NCBI GenBank assembly: GCA_014885115.2
Contig: WKLE02006234.1
Location: 1-29,858, forward strand
Direction of reading: 5' to 3'
Length of the DNA stretch: 29,858 nt
Origin: Asterionellopsis glacialis
Taxonomy: Eukaryota > Bacillariophyta > Plagiogrammaphyceae > Rhaphoneidales > Asterionellopsidaceae
The notes under the pieces are model-generated. The model was not told the DNA's origin and made no database searches. It saw only the letters and a list, made by a program, of their open reading frames with translations. Numbering within the stretch: position 1 is the first letter of the stretch; each line of letters starts with the position of its first letter. Both the position numbers and the translations under genes were made by a program. Of the stretch, positions 17,204 to 26,855 are shown piece after piece.

Positions 17204-17223
17204 TCATTCATTCATTCATTCAT
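17204..17223. repeat. CATT tetranucleotide microsatellite
   Basis: About five copies of CATT in the 3' flank of the KH/WW gene. Related TCAA/CAAT repeats appear again near 17370. A simple repeat with no inferred role. Confidence 0.7.
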
Positions 17224-17420
17224 AAATTCAGCAAAGAATTGATCGCAAGCAAGCATAGCAAAGCAAAGCCATACAAAGGCATGTGCAAGCACAGATGATA
17301 CGCACGCAGTAATAGAGACGCGGATTTTTTTTCGATAGAAACAAGACGACAAAAAAAGCGGCTCCAATCATTCAATCAATCAAGCAAAGCAGAAGATGAA
17401 AGAAAGAAACACTTCCCTTC

Positions 17421-19636
17421 TTACAACATTCCTGCTGGTTTTTCCCATTGTGTCTCTCCAGTAACTTCGTTGTAATAATAAATTTGTCCATCACCAGCCG
17501 TTGCTGTTTTCCAAGGAGATGCAGCAGGTATGGGGGCGGCAGGGGCAGATGGTACCGGTTGTTGCTGAGGATAACCACCACCACCGTAGGGAGGTTGCTG
17601 CTGGTAAGGTTGTTGTGGTTGTTGTTGCGAGGGGTATTGTTGAGAAGCTGCTTGTGCTTGACCATAGGGTGCAGCAGCTTGACCGTAGGGCGGTTGTCCA
17701 CCATAAGGCTGTTGCTGACCATAGGCAGGTTGCTGGTAGTATTGTTGTGCAGGTGGTTGCTGGTAACCACCATAGCCACCACCATGGGGTGGGTACCCAC
17801 CTGGTTGTTGTTGTTGTTGTTGTTGTTGATAACCTCCATTTCCATAACCACCGCCACCTCCTCCGTGTTGTCCTCCACCGCCAGCATAGGGATGATTTGG
17901 TCCCATTTCAATAATTTCTCGAAGCATTTGCTTCACCATATCAATAGATTGGCGATTCCCTTTGATAGAGATTTGACAATCTTGACCTGCTGGTACATCT
18001 TGATTGATTTGAATGTCAGCACCTGACCTTTTCTGTAAGTCATTAATGGTGACACCCTTTTGTCCAATAACTCTCCCCATGTACATTTTAGCAGCAGGGA
18101 AAATTTCCATTTCAACAGCACCGTACCCGCCAACTGCTGGTGCTCCGTGTGGGGAAGAGGAAGCAGCAGCAGGTTGCTGTCCATATCCGCCGTAGGGATC
18201 ACCTGTTGAACCATACGGTCCAACTTGTCCAGGCATCATATTTTGTCCGTGATTGGGCAAGTTAGGATAAGGAGGTCCAGAGCCCCAGACTCCACCACGT
18301 TGAGTCTTCTCTTCCGTGAGCATGGTAATCGATTGCTATTTCAGATGATAGAAAAAAATAAAGAAATGTCAGTTGGCAGGTAAATCCGATCAAGAAAAGT
18401 AAAGACTGAAGTAGTCGTCAAAAATAATTGCAACGACAACCAGGACAAAACAAAAACTTACCATTGCATCCATACTTGGATTAGCAACGAGGAACATAAT
18501 CATTTCTTCTGATTTCGTAACAGAACTTTGTGTTCCGGTAAGTGTTATCTGTCTATGCTGTGGATCTGTCCCACTAGCACCGGAATGGTCGATTTGTATT
18601 TTGGCTTGTGACCTTGATTGGAGTTCACGAATCATTTCACCGCCACGTCCAATAATCTTACCAATACTAGATGCAGGAACAATTAAAATCTTTTGTGATG
18701 CCTCGCCCAGGGGTAAATCTTGTTCTTTTCCGTGTTCTTGACAAAGTAGAGCCACAAGTTGCTTGGCAAAGTCTACAGTTTTACGTGTACCACGGTAGGT
18801 AATTACACGAGGATGACCGGGAGGTACATTCTGATCAACATCAATACGACACCCTGATCGAGCTTGTAAGTCACGAATTTGTTCACCACCTTTCCCAATA
18901 ACACGTCCAACATACAATGATGATACTTCACCGCGTTCTTCGACAACAGAATTGGGATTGACTACGGAAGCTTGAACGGATGGGTCTACAGGTGGTAACC
19001 CAGAAACTGTACCAATGTCTCCTGCCGGTGCTGCTGCTGTCGCGGGAGCTGGTGGATCTCCTGCTGTCGCGGAAGCTGGTGGATCTGAGGGTGTTCCTGC
19101 TGTGGCAGCTGGAACTGGTGCTGCTTCTGTAGTTGCAGGTGCAGTCACAGCTGCCTCTGTTGCAGTGGGAGCTGCGGGTTCGGCAGCAGGTGCTGGTGCC
19201 GTAGCAGGGTCATCCACCGCCTTGGCAGTTTCTGTAGTAGAATCAGCAGCAGGGGCAGCCGCAGCCTCTGTCCCTTTATCCTCCTCAGCCGGCTTTTCAG
19301 TTGTTTCTTCCGCGGCAGCAGCAACTTCCTCTATTGCAGGCTCCTTTGGAGCTTCGACCGTGGCAGCAGCAGCAGGGACGGTAGCAGCATCCTCAGTGTC
19401 AATCTTTTGTTTTTTCGCAGCTGCAAATAGTACAAAGAATGCAAAAGAGGCAAATTAGATTCCCAAATCATGAAACAAGAAAGCATTGACTGTTGAAGGT
19501 ATTGATATATCTTACCCAATTCTCCTCCTTCTTTTCCTTCTTCCTCTACTGCCTTGGACTCTTGTGGTTCTCCTTCGGAAGAGTCTTTGGTCTCATCTTC
19601 ATCCCGAGAGCGCTTTTTACTATCTTCGTCAGACAT
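17421..19636 (-). CDS. KH-domain RNA-binding protein with C-terminal WW domain, three exons (664 aa)
   Basis: A probable FUBP/KHSRP-like regulator of RNA. Exon 1 is 19636-19516; intron 1 (95 nt, GTAAGA...TTTGCAG) is 19515-19421; exon 2 is 19420-18462; intron 2 (126 nt, GTAAGT...AATAG) is 18461-18336; exon 3 is 18335-17421. The frame is continuous across both junctions (LAAKKQK and DAMQSIT). The N-terminus is charged (SDEDSKKRSRDEDE), then Ala/Pro/Thr-rich to ~190. KH1 is ~204-270 with GKGG, KH2 ~283-352 with GRGG and KH3 ~433-500 with GQKG; all three keep the GxxG loop. A Gly/Gln/Pro/Tyr-rich linker follows, with a run of eight Gln. Residues ~634-661 form a WW domain: SPWKTATAGDGQIYYYNEVT, then TQWEKP, with both Trp and the final Pro. 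Animal FUBP proteins have four KH and no WW, so this architecture differs. Nuclear or cytosolic mRNA binding is likely; targets are unknown. Confidence 0.92.
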
Positions 19637-20291
19637 TTTTTCTAGATAAATCTATTATAGTCTACTTGATTAATGTAAGAGAAATGATGACAATACAAGG
19701 AGGAACGATTGAATTCTTTACCTGGTAAAGCTCTTTCGTCTTCTCTTTTTAGTTGCGAGTAGTTTTTACTTGGTTTCCTTTTCTCGGGCAGGAGACCGAA
19801 GATGACCGAGGATATATAGTGCAGAAGAACGGTGCCGTATCTGTTGTATATCTGTCGTCGGGTATCTGTCGTCTCTCTTCCCTACTGGTCGATGGGCTGG
19901 AGCAATGATTTCCTGTAGAAAGGGATGTGATACCAAGAGAATACAGTAGTAATACATAAGGACAGGGAGTCAATGGACGACGCAACGAAACCCAACGAAG
20001 GACGGGAGCGAATTTTTCAACCCACGCCCGCCAGCGATCTCACAAAGATATCGGCGAACGGAGGCGCAAATGCGCAGGAAAAAAACTATTCAAAGCTTCC
20101 CGGTAGCTAAAACTACGAGCACAGTTTCAAATTCCTTCGTAACACAAATTACAACACTGTAGACACCTCTCTCTAGTAGAGACGATTAAAAAATATCTGA
20201 AAAAGGAAAAAAATTATAGACGCAGCAGTCAAGCCATGGTGAAAAAGTCGAGATTTACTTTGGCGTAGGAGAAAGAAAAAATATGCAAAAA
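19637..20291. other. upstream region of the KH/WW gene and 3' side of tRNA-Asn
   Basis: No protein gene is supported. A minus-strand frame (19749-19985) lacks family resemblance and is probably 5' UTR or promoter. TATCTGT is repeated three times around 19839-19869, and a TATATA-like run lies near 19814. The tRNA terminator is at its far end. Confidence 0.5.
20287..20291 (-). terminator. RNA polymerase III terminator of tRNA-Asn
   Basis: Five T on the tRNA's strand, starting directly after the discriminator base at 20292. This is the normal pol III stop signal. Confidence 0.75.
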
Positions 20292-20364
20292 CTCTCGATA
20301 CTGGGATCGAACCAGTGGCCTTAAGATTAACAGTCTCACGCTCTACCAACTGAGCTAATCGAGA
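20292..20364 (-). tRNA. tRNA-Asn (anticodon GUU)
   Basis: On the minus strand the acceptor stem TCTCGAT pairs with ATCGAGA. The D-arm has TAGCTCAGTTGG (the A box), the anticodon stem TGAGA pairs with TCTTA around loop CTGTTAA, and the T-arm ACTGG/CCAGT encloses TTCGATC, with the B box spanning GGTTCGATCCC. Anticodon GTT reads Asn codons AAC and AAT. The discriminator base is G (20292), as usual for Asn. There is no intron and CCA is not encoded, as expected for a eukaryotic nuclear gene. A T5 terminator follows. Confidence 0.95.
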
Positions 20365-20959
20365 TACAATTGCTGCTAGTTATGGGGAAATTTTGGTGTA
20401 TATGTAGAGTGGAAAAATAAGACTTTTAGAAACAACTTGCAGTACCTGGTACCCTTCGCCCTCTAGAGGTCCTCGTCCGCAGGATACGAAATACAGTACC
20501 AAGACTAAGTGGACCGAAACCGACAGATAGGTTGTTAATTGTTATGCGAGACCCTGCAGAGAACGGTAAGTTCCAACTTTCCTGTCTCAATTTGAAGCTA
20601 ATGACTTGCAGACAAAGAAGTAACTTGTACGAGAATGTATCTCGTATCTCCGTGTCTACAAATATAGATAAATAATGTATAATATACTAAGGGAGAAACA
20701 ATAAATGTTCCAGATCTTAAGCTCTTTGGATCCCATGACCGGTACGTCCGATTGTAACAAAGAAGTGACAATCATCTCAGCAGACACAAAACATATTATT
20801 CGACAAATAGTACTGTAATGTTGCGAAAGTGTCTATTTCATTATAAGCTAGTAAAACAAAACAGCAGCAACTCTTTTTTCTTTTACACAAAAATGTACTC
20901 GGTGCATACAAACCAAGAGGATACTTGTGAAAACGAAAGAAAAATCCCATTATTTTCGC
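20365..20959. other. gap between tRNA-Asn and the 3' end of the poly(A)-binding protein gene
   Basis: No gene is supported. It contains the 5' flank of the tRNA, a GTAC/CTAG patch at about 20440-20480 (TACCTGGTACC and CCTCTAGAGG) and the 3' UTR of the poly(A)-binding protein gene. Confidence 0.5.
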
Positions 20960-23173
20960 TTACTCTGTTGCTGCGTTGTGTGCCTCAAGGACTTGAAGAG
21001 CTTCGGAAATCTTGGCATTCAAGGCTTCGGGACTCTCGAGAAGATGAAGAAGTTCAGAGTTGTCCATCTCGAGCAACATGCCCGTGATCTTGCCCGCTAA
21101 GTCAGGTTGAGACTGGTGGATAAGAGGATAAAGACGTTCGCCAATCATGTTTTTCTGCATTTCAGGCGAAGCGGAAGCAAGTGCTGATGCGGTAAGGGCG
21201 CCCTCCGAAGGAGCGGGTTGGGCTTGTTGAGGGGGTTGTTGGGAGGGAGCACCTTGCATGGGTGCGCCACCAGCATTTCTGGCTGCTTGGTTGAACTTGA
21301 TGTTCTGTTGACCAGGGGCGGGAGCACCTCGGCCTGGTTGTCCGGGAGGACCTCCACGGCCTCGACCACCTGGTCCTCCGCGACCAGGTACACCACGGCC
21401 CCCTCTTCCACCTTGTTGAGGCATACCATAAGTAGGCATAGGGTAGCCACCACGACCTTGCTGTCCCATAACAGGATACATGCCGCGTGCTTGCTGTTGT
21501 GCACCACCGCGGCCAGCACCACCAGGGCCACCCATCATAGCTTGTGGCATCATAGGGTATGCTGGTTGCATGGCACCACCTGGTCCTGGTCTTTGCATGT
21601 ACATAGGCATGCCAGGGTACCCCATGGGTTGTCCCATAGGTCCACGCATCATGTTTGGTTGGCCAGGAGCTCCTGCGCCAGCTGGACCTCCTCTGTTAGC
21701 ATGCTGAGCCTCAAGCTGAGCACGACGGACGTCTCGGCGCTGAGCCAAAGCTACAAAAATAGGTTTGTTTGCAATAAGCTTTCCGTTCATTTCATTTACA
21801 GCCCGGGTGGCTTCCTCTGGGGAGGAAAAACAGACGAAGCCAAAGCCTCGTGATCTTCCATCAGTCTTCATATCTTTCATGACACGAGCGGATGTAATGG
21901 TTCCCATGGCAGAGAACTCGTCACGAAGAATATCGTCGGTCACAGAGTCATCAAGGTTTTTAACGTACAAATTGACTCCTTGGAACTTGGCAATGCGCTC
22001 CATCTTTTCAGCTTCGAACTTCGCCCGGAGTTCACGTTCTCGCTCAGATTTCTTTTGTGCGCGACCAACGTAAAGCTGTTGGGTGAGTTCTTCGCCATCA
22101 AGCTCAGTCTTCACTTCTTTGCCATTCATTTGCTCAACAGCAGCGACAGCTGACTCGTGTTCGGCAAAGTTTACGAACCCAAATCCAAGAGTTTGCTCCT
22201 TCTTTTCTTCTGTCTTTTCTTCCCCTGCATCCTCTTCGGCAGCTTCTTCCTCCTTTTCAGATTCCTCTTCCTTCTTTGGTTCTTCCTCTGTCTTTTCCTC
22301 TGATTCCTTTTCCTTTTCTTCGTCAGCCTTTTCACCTTCATCGGCCTTTTCCTCAGTTTCAGGTTTCTTCTTGACTGTCTTGCGGAATCCCATAGAGACA
22401 GCTGCACTGAGGATTTCTCCAAACTTAGAGAATTCTTCCTTTAGTTGCGCATCATCCCACTCGTATGGAATATTCTTCACAAAGCAGTTGGTCCAGTCGT
22501 TTGTGCCAGGACGGTCGTTGCGTCGCATAAAGTGTCCAACCTGAACTTCCTTTCCTTCGATAATCATACCGTCTAGCTTCTCAATAGCAGCGTTGGCGGC
22601 TTCAGCGGTTTCGTAGTGCACGTATCCGTATCCCTTGGACAATCCGGTTGCCTTGTCACAAACGACTTTGCAAGAAAGAATTTTTCCAAAGAGAGAAAAG
22701 GTATCATAAAGTTCCTTGTTTCCAATGGACTCGTTCAAGTTCTTGACGAAGATATTACCAACACCAGAACGACGAAGTGAAGGATCACGTTGGCTCCACA
22801 TGATACGGCACGCCTTGCCTTTGATCATGGTGTAGTTCATGGTATCAATGGCACGCTCTGCGTCAGCCACTTGATGGAAGTTAACGTAGGCGTATCCCAA
22901 GGAGCGACGGGTAATTGCGTCACGGCAGACACGAATAGATGCGACGGGTCCCACAGCATTGAACACCTCAAACAAAAGACCTTCGTTGCAGTCAAGGGCT
23001 AGATCACCAACGTACAGGGAAGAGGAGTGGAAGGGAGTTTCACTGCCAGCAGGACCTACTCCTCCTCCAGAAGCAGAAGCATAAGTAGCAGGAGGGGCAC
23101 CAGTTTCAGTCGAAGGGGCAGGGGCTTGTTCCGGAGGGGTTTCCGTAGGAGTCTCAGCGGCAGGGGCACTCAT
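20960..23173 (-). CDS. cytoplasmic poly(A)-binding protein, PABPC type (737 aa)
   Basis: Binds the mRNA poly(A) tail and, in other eukaryotes, links it to eIF4G and to PAM2-motif partners. Single exon with ATG at 23173. An Ala/Pro/Thr-rich leader of ~50 residues precedes four RRMs: RRM1 ~51-127 (SLYVGDLALD, GYAYVNF), RRM2 ~138-215 (NIFVKNLNES, GYGYVHY), RRM3 from ~227 (NCFVKNIPYEWD ... GFGFVNF) and RRM4 ~398-475 (GVNLYVKNLDDSVTDD, GFGFVCF). RRM3 is split by a Lys/Glu-rich insert of about 60 residues (~265-325) between strands beta-2 and beta-3, absent from usual PABPs. A Gly/Pro/Met/Gln-rich linker leads to the MLLE (PABC) domain at ~660-733, with the typical IGERLYPLI and GMLLEMDNSELLHLLESPE. 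All landmark RNP motifs are present. Length is above the usual ~630-660, explained by the leader and insert. Confidence 0.97.
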   Translation of the reverse strand: MSAPAAETPTETPPEQAPAPSTETGAPPATYASASGGGVGPAGSETPFHSSSLYVGDLALDCNEGLLFEVFNAVGPVASIRVCRDAITRRSLGYAYVNFHQVADAERAIDTMNYTMIKGKACRIMWSQRDPSLRRSGVGNIFVKNLNESIGNKELYDTFSLFGKILSCKVVCDKATGLSKGYGYVHYETAEAANAAIEKLDGMIIEGKEVQVGHFMRRNDRPGTNDWTNCFVKNIPYEWDDAQLKEEFSKFGEILSAAVSMGFRKTVKKKPETEEKADEGEKADEEKEKESEEKTEEEPKKEEESEKEEEAAEEDAGEEKTEEKKEQTLGFGFVNFAEHESAVAAVEQMNGKEVKTELDGEELTQQLYVGRAQKKSERERELRAKFEAEKMERIAKFQGVNLYVKNLDDSVTDDILRDEFSAMGTITSARVMKDMKTDGRSRGFGFVCFSSPEEATRAVNEMNGKLIANKPIFVALAQRRDVRRAQLEAQHANRGGPAGAGAPGQPNMMRGPMGQPMGYPGMPMYMQRPGPGGAMQPAYPMMPQAMMGGPGGAGRGGAQQQARGMYPVMGQQGRGGYPMPTYGMPQQGGRGGRGVPGRGGPGGRGRGGPPGQPGRGAPAPGQQNIKFNQAARNAGGAPMQGAPSQQPPQQAQPAPSEGALTASALASASPEMQKNMIGERLYPLIHQSQPDLAGKITGMLLEMDNSELLHLLESPEALNAKISEALQVLEAHNAATE

Positions 23174-24084
23174 TTTTGATGTAGATTGATTTTAGAGAGA
23201 TAGAACGAAAGAAGGATTGATTTTCTTTACGAGTCAGAATTTAACTGCTAATGTATGATTTTCAAAGTGCTTTCGTAAGATAAGAAAGGCACCAAATAGA
23301 TCGACTTTAGCGAAGTTGTTTTCTGGTTATACAAAGGGATCAAAAACAAAAGAAAATATCACAAGGTGAGAGAGCCACGAGTGTACAGCTGTAGGACCTC
23401 TAATGATACAAAGAGCCACGCAAGCCTCAGTTTTTCCCAAGTTTCGTGCGGCTAGAGGACCACCTTGTTGAATTACATCCGTACATTTCCCAGCACTTCT
23501 CATTGGACGAGCGATCCCAGAAACGGAATCCTATTTTCAAAATAAAGAGTTCCCTGCGCCGTCTACAAATATATGCATCCACGGAATTTGGATTTCTTAA
23601 GACATCTTCTATTCGTCTAGTAACTGGCAACTAGGTAAACTACGTCGACGCTCCTTTGAGTTTCATACTAAAAACTAGAATACTACGGGGAGTGAATGCA
23701 CGAACGAGAATTTCGGGACAACGAACGAATTTGCAACGATGATAAATCCAACGTGGTAATTTAGCCGTTCTACGTCCATTTCAGACAATTATTCTTTCGC
23801 AGCCTTTATCTGTCGCACTCACTTTTGTGGTTTTTTTGTGGTCGCGGGGATGCAACTCGTCTTACTAGTCCGTTTCGAGGGCGAAAGGCGCTTTTTTCTG
23901 TCTTTTTTGAAAGGCTTCGGCGGGCTTGAACAGTCGCGAAGTGCGGCATGTCCATTCAAAAATTCGTGAAATTCACAATTCCAGTATGGAGCGGAGGGAC
24001 AGACTGTATTAGGTCCTAAGTCTGTTCTGCCCTCCTACCGGCAAGTGCATCTCCCGCACCGCATCTTCAACAGCTTCTCTCGAC

Positions 24085-24300
24085 ATACCAGGTACCCGGT
24101 ACAGTAGTAGAGGTCCTACCAGGGGGTACGGTAGTAAACCAGATGTACCGTAACGTACCAGGTACATAGGATACTCTAGAGGATCTACCGTACCTTGTAA
24201 TCATAGGTGGAACTCCTCTAGGACCTTAGTAGGTCCTCTAGTAGAGAGGACCTACCCACCTGAGATATGCTAGTCTCTACTCTAGAGAGACTACCGCTAC
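24085..24300. repeat. GTAC/CTAG palindrome-rich island
   Basis: Repeated TACCAGGTAC, GGTACCGT, CTCTAGAG and AGGTCCT(C)TAG words on both strands. Within it GTAGGTCCTCT (24229-24239) and AGAGGACCTAC (24245-24255) form an 11-bp stem with a 5-nt loop. The same vocabulary appears in several other gaps of the window and is absent from coding sequence. Confidence 0.75.
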
Positions 24301-24340
24301 CTGGAAGCTGTTTTGTCATTTTTTTCTCGTGACTACGGCA

Positions 24341-24364
24341 TTTTGCTTCCACGTGGAAGCAAAA
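24341..24364. promoter_or_regulatory. perfect 24-bp palindrome centred on CACGTG
   Basis: TTTTGCTTCCAC (24341-24352) is followed at once by its exact reverse complement (24353-24364). The centre is CACGTG, the classic G-box/E-box core for bZIP or bHLH factors. It is ~1.17 kb upstream of the poly(A)-binding protein start and ~440 bases past the OTU stop. Confidence 0.55.
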
Positions 24365-24805
24365 AATCTAAAGCGCGAGCTCCCGAAGAAACTAACAAAA
24401 AGTTTTCACTCACTCAAAAATAAATAAAAAAACAAATCCTAAGTATGATTGGAATAAAGACAAACTAAAAATTAAGCGATAATCAGTATTTGAAAGAAAC
24501 TTTTGCAGTGAAAGCAATCAAGGTTAAGGAAGGAAAGTCGAAGTGAAGTAAATTAGATCACCAAAGCAGGAAAATAGTAACCAGAGAATCCAACTTGTGG
24601 ACCATTGTGGTTTATGCACTGCAAGTGAACTGGAACTAGATCGTAGAGGGCATCGAATATTTATCTGCCTGTTGTTGTTACCAAATGATTTCTACGTGAA
24701 AATCAATAATTTCCAGTCCTGCTTCTGTTGTTAATTAATTTGGGAAGTGCAGAGATACAAGCAAGCATCACAAAACACTGCACATCTGTTGTATGCCGAT
24801 ATTTA

Positions 24806-25873
24806 TTATATTTTCAGTACTTTGAAATTTCCATTTATTTTTTCTTCTTCTTTTGGAAATAACTCTGTATCTGAGTAGCTTTCTTTAATACCATTTTTTT
24901 CTTTGAATCTCCTTGATCGCTCTAACGATGCGCAACATTTCTTATAATTTTTTCCACTGCCACATGGACATGGCCCCTTTGCTTTTGGTTTACTTTTCGG
25001 TTTTGAGGTATTGTTTTCAGATTTTTTGTCACACTCTTCACCAGAGATGGCTGCTATAGTATCTTTGGAACCCCAGGCGTTCTTTATTGGAGCCTTTTCT
25101 TTATCGTCGGTGCTCTTTTCAGTTTCGCCCTCTTCTTTTTCTGTCTCTTTGTCTTCGGGACTTGGACTACTAGCCTCGTCCTTGTCCTCTTCCCGCTTCT
25201 TCGCCTTCTCTGGCATAAACTTACTCGGTAGAGATGGAAAGGGCACAGCACTATTACGCACACTATTGTAGTGATCGTTATCATGGTAGGACACTATTAA
25301 GTCTGGACCTGATGACTTTTCTGGTCCATGTTCGATTGTGAACGCAGCGCCGACACTTGAGAAGACTGTGATATTCCGTCGGTAGAGCCGTGCACCAGCT
25401 ACCAGTTCTAAGTTACCACCCCATTCACCATCTTCCCGCATGGTTGATATGTAAGCCTCAAAACTTGAAGCATCTTCGTCTTCCTCATTTTCATCCAAAA
25501 CTAAAAATACACTGAATTCTTCTTCGTTAGCTTCCAAATAGTCACAAATATCATTTCGGACTTCATCGTGCATTTTACCATAGTCGTGATAAAGTTGATC
25601 AGAAATAGACCGAAATAAACAATTTCCATCAGATGCAACATCTATGATAGAATGGGAACCACCTTCCTCGACAGATTGACGAAATCTCAAGTCATCTGCA
25701 GTAGAAATAAATACATCATGGTGATGACGATGACAACGTCCACCTTTCTTCCCTTGACTGTTCTTTTTTCCTTTGTTGCCTTTATTTGAAAAATCCTCAT
25801 CCAATGTTTCATAGCTCTTCCCCCTGTTACCCTTTTTCGAACCGCCTCTGCTCCCTTTGCCTTTCTTTCCCAT
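24806..25873 (-). CDS. OTU-domain cysteine protease with SEC-C motif (355 aa)
   Basis: A probable deubiquitinase, closest in outline to OTUD3-like proteins. The open frame begins on TTG at 25924; the first ATG (25873) gives MGKKGKGSRGGSKKG, a natural-looking basic start, so I use it. The N-terminal ~50 residues are Gly/Lys-rich and end in a His cluster (CHRHHHD). The OTU domain spans ~75-210: DGNCLFRS with Asp82 and the catalytic Cys85, then MREDGEWGGNLELVA, and the catalytic His201 in DNDHYNSVR. An acidic/Lys low-complexity linker follows. A SEC-C zinc-binding motif lies at ~300-314 (GPCPCGSGKNYKKCC). The catalytic residues are complete, so activity is likely. The combination of OTU and SEC-C is seen in some plant and protist proteins. 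Single exon. It lies upstream of, and in the same direction as, the poly(A)-binding protein gene, 1.6 kb away. Confidence 0.92.
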   Translation of the reverse strand: MGKKGKGSRGGSKKGNRGKSYETLDEDFSNKGNKGKKNSQGKKGGRCHRHHHDVFISTADDLRFRQSVEEGGSHSIIDVASDGNCLFRSISDQLYHDYGKMHDEVRNDICDYLEANEEEFSVFLVLDENEEDEDASSFEAYISTMREDGEWGGNLELVAGARLYRRNITVFSSVGAAFTIEHGPEKSSGPDLIVSYHDNDHYNSVRNSAVPFPSLPSKFMPEKAKKREEDKDEASSPSPEDKETEKEEGETEKSTDDKEKAPIKNAWGSKDTIAAISGEECDKKSENNTSKPKSKPKAKGPCPCGSGKNYKKCCASLERSRRFKEKNGIKESYSDTELFPKEEEKINGNFKVLKI

Positions 25874-26855
25874 CTTCAACAGGCTGACCAGAGACAAGTC
25901 TTGAAGTTTAGTTGTTGTAGGCAAGAGAAGTCGGAGACGTGCACTTGTTCAGCGAGAAAGGGTCTGCAACCTCTTCCGAGCACTTTTTTCCTTGTCTGCG
26001 ATTCGCGCCTACCGGTACTAACTGACTGTACGAGATCTTACCTAATACCTGGTACCAGGTAACGTTCAACAGACACAGTAGTAAGTATCATAGCCAGTGA
26101 CGTGAAACCAACTACATGGTACTTTTCTACGGCTGAGGCCTGTGGACCGACTGTCTACGGTACAGGTACGGTATGTGTAAGGTTCCTCTAGAGAGGTCCT
26201 CTCAAGAAAACAGTTATTAATAGATTTATATATTATTTATTATATTATTTTGTATTTGCTCTCTGTATCGATGTCTATTTTCGGCAAACACCCTTTCCTA
26301 TCCAAATTTCGTAAGGAACCAAACAAAGTGCTTCCAAGTCGCCCAAAAGGATCACCATATAGAAAAACAAATCATAAGAGGTTAACTTATTGTACGAAAA
26401 CAGAACCTACAATTAGTAATACTACTGTATGTACAACAAAAATGCAGCTTTTGGTGTGCCTGATATTGAACTTAACTTTCTGGTGATTTTCATTCTTATC
26501 ATGTTAATAAAATTTTGAACACAAATTCAAAAATGGTGATTTTTGTGACCCCCATGAATGATCTTTCATGGTGTAGTAGTGGTGCATGCAGTGTTCATTC
26601 TGATTCCAAAGTATTTTAAAATGTATTTGTGATATATATCGTATAAATGGACACCCGCTGAGAGAATTGTGAAATTATAGAAATTATGATTACAGTAGAG
26701 AGAAAAACAGAACTGGGCAGGCGCTCAATTCAGTTCATTGACGCGTCCCAGTCCCGGAATCGAAATAGTCAAGTCCAAAGCTGTAGCAACTAAGGACGGT
26801 ATTTTAACACCCGCCCTGATAGATTGAAGAACGGAGAAACAATTCAAGCTTTTCA
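25874..26855. other. intergenic region between OTU and HA-domain genes
   Basis: No gene is supported. It holds the OTU gene promoter, a GTAC/CTAG island (about 26010-26200) and an AT-rich tract (26215-26250). A plus-strand frame at 26250-26486 has no family resemblance. The last part is the 3' flank of the HA-domain gene. Confidence 0.5.
26010..26200. repeat. GTAC/CTAG palindrome-rich island
   Basis: Contains the perfect 16-bp palindrome TACCTGGTACCAGGTA (26046-26061), ACCGGTAC, ACGGTACAGGTACGGTA and CCTCTAGAGAGGTCCTCT. The words are the same as in the 24.1-kb and 28.7-kb islands. Confidence 0.75.

Larger units (their letters stand above)
16405..17420. other. region between convergent 3' ends (MFS and KH/WW genes)
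   Basis: No gene is supported; the open frames here are short and AT-driven. It contains both 3' UTRs. Notable items are a perfect stem-loop at 17093-17116 and a CATT tetranucleotide run at about 17204-17223. Confidence 0.55.
23174..24805. other. long intergenic region upstream of the poly(A)-binding protein gene
   Basis: No gene is supported over 1.6 kb. It should hold the promoter of the poly(A)-binding protein gene (start 23173, minus) and, at the far end, the 3' UTR of the OTU gene. It contains a dense GTAC/CTAG palindrome island (24085-24300) and a perfect 24-bp palindrome (24341-24364). Confidence 0.55.

Noticed and set aside
17448..18026. Long open frames opposite the KH/WW gene
   Set aside because: They are mirror frames of Gln/Gly/Pro-rich codons; the minus strand has clear KH and WW domains.
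18003..18323. Separate gene starting at the ATG at 18323 with only one KH domain
   Set aside because: The frame continues upstream to a good acceptor at 18336 and joins exon 2 in phase, giving a coherent three-KH protein.
21218..22544. Ser- and Ala-rich open frames opposite the poly(A)-binding protein
   Set aside because: Antisense shadows of the linker and acidic insert; composition mirrors the real codons.
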